Below, in pieces: positions 8,901 to 12,444 of a stretch of DNA of 12,444 bases. The DNA is taken from assembly GCA_026692885.1 (NCBI GenBank), contig JAPLNJ010000372.1, positions 1-12,444 on the forward strand, given 5' to 3'. Numbering within the stretch: position 1 is the first letter of the stretch; each line of letters opens with the position of its first letter. This DNA comes from Planctomycetota bacterium. GTDB lineage: Bacteria > Planctomycetota > Planctomycetia > Pirellulales > Pirellulaceae. The notes under the pieces are model-generated. The model saw nothing but the letters and a program-made list of their open reading frames with translations. It ran no database searches and was not told where the DNA came from. The translations under genes and the position numbers were made by a program.

Positions 8901-9726
8901 GAATCGCTTGCACCGGGGTCTTAACGCTGGGCCCAAGTTCGAGCTTGGGCAGGTCGGAAAAGCGGGCGCGTAAGGCCTTGTAGAAGATCAAGCGGTTGGT
9001 CCAGATATAGACGAGCGACCAAGCAGCCCTATCGAGCGTCTTGCGACATTCGTCCGGCTGGCTTCTCCGAACCTGAAGTTCGTTGCGAACCATCCACTCC
9101 TGCAATCGCCTGTCAAACGCTTTGTCGGCGTCGGCCGTGTTGTGGAGGTACTGCCGCAATAGCGTGACCGGCCAGTCGAGGTGGCTCTCCAAGGAGCGCA
9201 AGAACACTTCGTCGGGCGGCCACGCCCAGTCCCGACGCTGACCCGACACGATGTCGGCAAGATCGCGCAGCAGGTCGGGGAGAAACCGTTGTTCGATATG
9301 CTCCAGCGTTTCGGGCCGGGCGACCTCTTGCGCCGAGCCAAGGTCTAGCCGTAAGGACCAGACCTTGATCCGACGTTCCAGTAGCGGCTTGTCCCAAAGC
9401 TTTCGATCCCAGAGCACGAACGTGTTAACGTCCCACGTAAAGAAGTATTGGACCACCGCATCTTCGGCTTTGTCATGGGCGTCTTTGACAAGCTTGGAGT
9501 CGAACGCGTTGATATTGCCCGGGAGTCTTACCTCACCGGTGAGAAGGATACGGTTGTTGGAGCCGTAAAATCGCAGATCCTTGCGGGCATTCTTGCTGTT
9601 CGTGCTGCCCTTCCCCTCAATCCTGACTTCGACGAACGGGCATTGGTCGCAGATGGTCGCGAAAAATGCGGTGGCGGCGGTGGCCATCTTGCCGCAGAAA
9701 GCGACTTCGTTGATGGGTGGTGTCAT
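5980..9726 (-). CDS. Eco57I-like DNA adenine methyltransferase with N-terminal nuclease-like region (probable type IIG restriction-modification protein)
   Basis: The 1248-residue product looks like a single-chain restriction-modification enzyme. Residues 33-69 resemble a PD-(D/E)XK nuclease core (Asp50; 'LTGEVRLP' with Glu65 and Arg67 where Lys is usual). A helical region follows to about 350. The N6-adenine methylase has 'RFGQHFTG' (353-360), SAM-binding motif I 'DPACGSGSF' (381-389) and catalytic 'NPPY' (483-486). From about 660 to 980 there is a likely target-recognition domain opening with 'RGITSGCDAFF' (748-758). The C-terminus is helical with one CXXC (1162-1165). ATG at 9726 directly abuts the stop of the upstream gene and has no clear ribosome binding site; the ATG at residue 14 (9687) is an alternative. 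Lines I counted by hand had 50-55% GC, below most nif and redox lines, which hints at transfer. A BREX PglX-type methylase is less likely because no BREX genes are seen. Confidence 0.82.
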   Translation of the reverse strand: MTPPINEVAFCGKMATAATAFFATICDQCPFVEVRIEGKGSTNSKNARKDLRFYGSNNRILLTGEVRLPGNINAFDSKLVKDAHDKAEDAVVQYFFTWDVNTFVLWDRKLWDKPLLERRIKVWSLRLDLGSAQEVARPETLEHIEQRFLPDLLRDLADIVSGQRRDWAWPPDEVFLRSLESHLDWPVTLLRQYLHNTADADKAFDRRLQEWMVRNELQVRRSQPDECRKTLDRAAWSLVYIWTNRLIFYKALRARFSDLPKLELGPSVKTPVQAIRWFDDLFKRAVERSGDYASLLFPQTHDWANELVFTPDGAVDAWRAFLRGIESVDFREVSTDVVGLIFQKLVSPETRHRFGQHFTGPDPVDLINSFCIRSANATVLDPACGSGSFLVRAYYRKRAMDAKRSHVAMLGDLFGCDIAIYPAHLATLNLAAREINDEANYPRIDRQDFFDVKADTPFCNIPEHATGKKIPVLLPPLDAVVGNPPYVSQLKISKFNKSKYAQAVADAFRGIKLSGRADLHCYFWPHASRFLKEGAYFGFLTSGQWLDVDYGFELQRWMLLNFRIIAIIESSTERWFPDARVKTCITILERCSDEDTRRENLVRFVRFEQPLAEIIGKPASGGVGKEAEQQEHIRQEAVDRVRDAIERTTQNMHDDRWRILVRRQGDLWIEGVKAGHVLKDAPIGESDDEQEDDLKKISNSGYLITVDGEYAAGKWGRYLRAPDLYFEIMGRFKSRRFVPLGEIVEIGRGITSGCDAFFMPKDVTALVLAEYDDEQEFRKAVGIARKQVVSGDVRIIEDGAGTYHPIEPKYVSPIIHTLRDHRRPIVQQQGLERVVLLVKGPLLAIKGSHAYRYIKYGEETTYASNKSKAVPVPQRSCCAAREPWFDLTPYVRPGFALWPLAHQYRHVIPANPASLIANKRMLDFRSEDLSRTERDALVAILNSTLIGLTKSFFGRYTGTEGSLGTDVLDVEMMEVPDPRGIDTKIAKRLTVSFKSLCKRDIGRMVEDALIDCHTYERALELAKRPITLPDELTQPDRRILDDAVFELLGVTDAKERSSLIDRLYKETTRHFRDVRVTEIQKMEDRRTGGSTKFAIADHTADAWDALDLTDLVPLAEWVAAHATGDCEVVNLPTERPVYLPRGAMFDNETVYFGKARREYMVCQSCGEAELIARMADLGVSGEVSVPKTDRAAMKLLNLLNIRHEKVVTRLRELALSRSADGNTQEELLDLLERWFVLGKPAAAGRPNS

Positions 9727-11589
9727 TTACTTCTGGCCGATACAGAACAGGTGTTTGTTCCCGCGGATGTACAGGCGGCCGTCCTGGAAAGCGGGGCAGG
9801 TGACACATTCCTCCCCCAGATTCGATTCCGAGACGATTTTGCCTTCCTTGTCCGTCGGCTCGACGATGAAGACCTTACCCTTTTGCTCGAAGAGATACAC
9901 GTGGTTTCCAACCAGGCCGGGCGACGAGGTGAAGTTGGCGTCTTCGAAGTCCTTCTCCCACAACGGATCACCGCCTGTTAGGGCGTCGTAACAGCTGACC
10001 GTGCCGTACGACGCGACCAGCAGCAAGTACTTGTCGGTCACCAGCGGGCTGACGGTGTCGGGTAGGCCCGATTCGACGACAAACGCCGTGTGCGTCTTGG
10101 TCACGTCGCCGCTGCCACCCAGACGAATCGCGGAGGCGGCGGGGAACTCGTTGGCCACGTAGATCATGCCGTTCCCCGCCACGGGCGACGGACCCACATC
10201 GCCCCTTAAGCGATCCGCCCGCCAGAGTTCTTTGCCGTCGGCGGGCGAGTAGGCGCTGACCCACGGGCTGGCGGCCGTGATGATCTGAACCTGGCCTTCG
10301 TGCTGGACGACGATCGGCGACGGCCACGAATTCGGCACCTCACGGGGCGTCTCCCACGCGATTTCGCCGCTGTCGGCTTTCAGGCCGATCAGACGCGAGA
10401 GCTTCTCGGCTTTCGTGCCTTGATCCAGTTGGACAATCACCAAGTTCTGGACCATGGCCAACGATGCGGCGTGGCCGTAGGAGTTACTCAGGACGCCGAA
10501 GCTGTGCGACCAGCGAAGCTGGCCCTCGAAATCGAACGCGGCCAAATCGCCGTTGGCGAAAATGGCGTATACGCGACGACCGTCAGTCGCGGCGGTGGAC
10601 GCAGCGAATCCGGTCTGCGCGTTCAGTTTGACTTCCTTCGCGGTGCCTTCCGGCGTGCCGGGCACGTCTTTCTGCCACAGCAATTTGCCCGTTTCCGTGT
10701 CGAAGCAGAACACCTGCCGCTGATCCTTGGTCGCGCCGGTCAGAAACACGCGTTTTTCCCACACGATAGCCGAACTGTTGCCGGGCAGGGGGACTTCGGT
10801 CTTCCAGAGCACGTTCTCGCCGCTTTCCGCGTCCCACTTGATCGGCATGTTGGTGAAGGCCGAAATACCCAATCCGCCGGGGCCACGGAAGGAGGCCCAG
10901 TTCCGACGAAGTTCTTCGTCCGTCGGGAATCCAGACGGCAAGGCCGGCCCGGCCGCCGGTGGCGAATTGGTGTCAGGACCCGGCTGGGGCGGTTCCTGCT
11001 TCACACCCGGTTGATCGTTGGGTTGGGGTTCGGGAGGGGAATCAGGGAGCTGACGCTCCCCGCTCGCCGGCTTGGTGTCCACCAAAGCCGCGATCTCTTG
11101 TGCGGTGCGAGGCGTCACTTGCGGCAAGCTGACGCCCAGGCTCACGATCGTCACGACGGCCAGCGCCGCCAAGGCACCCACCGACCACCGGGCGATGCGA
11201 TTACTGAGCAGTTCGCTGTCGACGCTCATGTCCCGCGGCGCCGGCGCTGGTAGTCTCCGCCGCAGCATCGCCGCCCATTTGGCGCAGGCCAGCGCCAACA
11301 CCGCACCGCTCAGCAACAGCCACGTGCCCGCTTCGGCGAAGCGACGCTGGCGAAAGTACTTTTCGCGGAGCACCAGATCGGCTTCTCGGACGCGCGTCTT
11401 CAAGTCCGCGTTCTGCCGTTCCTTGGCCAGTTGCGTCTTCAACGCCACGTACTCGGGCGAATTCAGCGGGTCCATATCCACGCGGCCCTGGAAGTCGATC
11501 AGCAGCAACAGACCGACGACCGCCGCAAACAGGCCGGCAATCAACGCCGTACGAAGAGCCAAGGTGTATTGTTGTTCGGTGTTCAGCAT
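9727..11589 (-). CDS. Membrane-anchored PQQ-like beta-propeller protein
   Basis: The product is about 620 residues. Three hydrophobic segments (about 10-33, 88-108 and 133-156) are separated by a charged, possibly coiled stretch (45-85) and an Arg-rich loop ('MLRRRLPAP'). A Pro-rich linker (about 174-222) leads to a propeller from 'FRGPGGLG' (about 235) to the end. Repeats such as 'FDTETGKLLWQKD', 'YSPADGKELWRAD' and 'YDALTGGDPLWEKD' are PQQ-type blades. With the N-terminus inside the cell, the propeller would face the periplasm. PQQ binding itself cannot be shown; many such propellers are structural. I start at ATG 11589, since the frame could also begin with GTG at 11592. The upstream gene ends 13-16 bases before, so the two are probably one operon. 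Its role is probably in a membrane redox complex, by inference. Confidence 0.8.
   Translation of the reverse strand: MLNTEQQYTLALRTALIAGLFAAVVGLLLLIDFQGRVDMDPLNSPEYVALKTQLAKERQNADLKTRVREADLVLREKYFRQRRFAEAGTWLLLSGAVLALACAKWAAMLRRRLPAPAPRDMSVDSELLSNRIARWSVGALAALAVVTIVSLGVSLPQVTPRTAQEIAALVDTKPASGERQLPDSPPEPQPNDQPGVKQEPPQPGPDTNSPPAAGPALPSGFPTDEELRRNWASFRGPGGLGISAFTNMPIKWDAESGENVLWKTEVPLPGNSSAIVWEKRVFLTGATKDQRQVFCFDTETGKLLWQKDVPGTPEGTAKEVKLNAQTGFAASTAATDGRRVYAIFANGDLAAFDFEGQLRWSHSFGVLSNSYGHAASLAMVQNLVIVQLDQGTKAEKLSRLIGLKADSGEIAWETPREVPNSWPSPIVVQHEGQVQIITAASPWVSAYSPADGKELWRADRLRGDVGPSPVAGNGMIYVANEFPAASAIRLGGSGDVTKTHTAFVVESGLPDTVSPLVTDKYLLLVASYGTVSCYDALTGGDPLWEKDFEDANFTSSPGLVGNHVYLFEQKGKVFIVEPTDKEGKIVSESNLGEECVTCPAFQDGRLYIRGNKHLFCIGQK
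11041..11064. repeat. Palindromic repeat in the propeller protein linker
   Basis: GGGAGC (11045-11050), loop TGAC, GCTCCC (11055-11060) form a perfect 6-bp stem with a 4-base loop. On the coding strand it reads as AGCGGGGAGCGTCAGCTCCC and is translated 'SGERQLPD' in the Pro-rich linker. I recall this as another dispersed planctomycete repeat, often translated as SGERQLP; that needs a search. Confidence 0.55.
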
Positions 11590-11602
11590 CACTTCACGAT
11601 CT

Positions 11603-12444
11603 TCAAACGTCCTTGATCAGTCCTAGCCGCACTTGCTCCTCCGGGCAGTACCAGTAGCACCGGCCGCAGGAAACACAACGGCCACGGTCCGGCTGGTAAT
11701 CGGTCCGCTTGCGGCGGATGGCGAGCGTGGTCCACTTGACTCCGAGCACCAGACCGATCCACGCACCCAGCCACACTCCCAGCGTGCGGAAGCGGTGCTG
11801 GGTGTGGACGGCCCGTTCGTAGAGCGTGGCGACTGGCCGCCCGGTGTTCCGGAAGGCATCGCTGGCGTCCGTCGTGCCCTCGACCCGCCCTGCGTCTTCC
11901 AACCGGATCCGTTCAGCCAAGCGGTACTCGGGATCCAAACGCGAGAGCGGCACGGTCAGCAGCAGGCCCAGTCCGGCACCCACTGCTGCCAGCAGCGGCG
12001 TGCCGACCAAACAGAGGAGCAGCCGTCGCCGGGCGGCCGACCGATGCTCCGCCGACGGCGGCAACGTCGGCTCCTGGATGGCGCCGTAGGGGCACGAATC
12101 TTCGCACAGCCGGCATTGGATGCAGTGTTCGGGAGGGATCTTGGCGTGCCACTTGGCGATCTTCGACAACAGCGACAGGAGGCCGCCGTACGGGCAGAGA
12201 TAACGGCAATACGGGCGCCCGACGAAGATGCCCAGGATTAGCAGCGACGCGCCGAAGATCAACATATTCGTATCGCCGCTCAACCGTAGCATGGCAATGA
12301 ACGGGTCGTAGCGGCAGATGACGAAAGCGGTGCCGGTGCCGGCGAACACCAGAGCGACGCCCAAGTAGAGGTACGGCACCAAGCCCAGGGTGTGATCCAG
12401 CCAAGTCGGCACGCGGACCTTGCTGACGGCCACGAGTTCCTGCA
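11603..12444 (-). CDS. NosR/NapH-like membrane polyferredoxin (5' end outside window)
   Basis: The frame is open to the right edge (…QEL before the GTG at 12433), so that GTG is probably internal and the gene is partial. Counting from it, hydrophobic segments lie near 15-40, 57-72, 136-161 and 218-240. 'GRPYCRYLCPYGG' (72-84) is the CX3CP motif of NosR/NapH-type proteins. Two [4Fe-4S] ferredoxin motifs follow: Cys104, 107, 110, 114 ('CIQCRLCEDSCP') and Cys253, 256, 259, 263 ('CVSCGRCYWYCP'). Family members pass electrons across or along the membrane, and NosR forms carry an N-terminal periplasmic FMN-binding domain, which here would lie outside the window. It is followed at once by the propeller gene. 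The true partner (N2O reduction, another reductase, or electron supply to nitrogenase) cannot be told from this sequence. Confidence 0.82.
   Translation of the reverse strand, partial: QELVAVSKVRVPTWLDHTLGLVPYLYLGVALVFAGTGTAFVICRYDPFIAMLRLSGDTNMLIFGASLLILGIFVGRPYCRYLCPYGGLLSLLSKIAKWHAKIPPEHCIQCRLCEDSCPYGAIQEPTLPPSAEHRSAARRRLLLCLVGTPLLAAVGAGLGLLLTVPLSRLDPEYRLAERIRLEDAGRVEGTTDASDAFRNTGRPVATLYERAVHTQHRFRTLGVWLGAWIGLVLGVKWTTLAIRRKRTDYQPDRGRCVSCGRCYWYCPEEQVRLGLIKDV

Noticed and set aside
5980..9726. A multi-gene phage-defence island (BREX or DISARM)
   Set aside because: Only one methyltransferase-type gene is present. No helicase, PglZ, BrxL or similar partner is visible on either side.

Overview
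The window is GC-rich bacterial DNA, most likely from a planctomycete that fixes nitrogen. Three things point there. Two short palindromic sequences of the kind I remember as dispersed through planctomycete genomes sit inside coding regions. There is a membrane-anchored PQQ-type beta-propeller with the 'FRGPGG' opening common in that phylum. A NosR/NapH-like iron-sulfur protein lies beside it. The taxon is an inference from memory, not a database result.

Left half (1-5058, + strand): part of a nitrogenase cofactor-assembly operon. It runs nifE (5' end outside the window), nifN, nifB, a thioredoxin-fold [2Fe-2S] ferredoxin gene, then nifV. The genes overlap by a few bases or lie within about 30 bp of each other. 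Together they make the iron-molybdenum cofactor: NifB builds the iron-sulfur-carbide core, NifEN is the scaffold where it matures, NifV supplies homocitrate, and the ferredoxin probably carries electrons. No separate nifX is seen; NifB carries a C-terminal NifX-like domain.

Middle (5059-5979): a 147-bp gap, then a class I glutamine amidotransferase-like gene on the + strand, then a short convergent junction with a weak hairpin.

Right half (5980-12444, - strand): three genes packed head to tail and read leftwards. In order of transcription they are a polyferredoxin membrane protein of the NosR/NapH type (5' end outside the window), a membrane-anchored beta-propeller protein, and a 1248-residue Eco57I-like DNA adenine methyltransferase with an N-terminal nuclease-like region. 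The methyltransferase start codon directly follows the propeller gene stop codon (TAAATG). The first two look like a membrane redox pair. The third is a restriction-modification or defence protein, lower in GC than its neighbours, and may have been acquired.

The points most worth a second look are the palindromic repeats translated in frame in NifE and in the propeller protein, the Cys-rich NifE tail, the zero-gap junction of the methyltransferase with redox genes, and the altered catalytic residues in the methyltransferase nuclease region (EVR for ExK) and in the amidotransferase (HxD for HxE). I see no RNA gene, CRISPR array, insertion sequence or origin.
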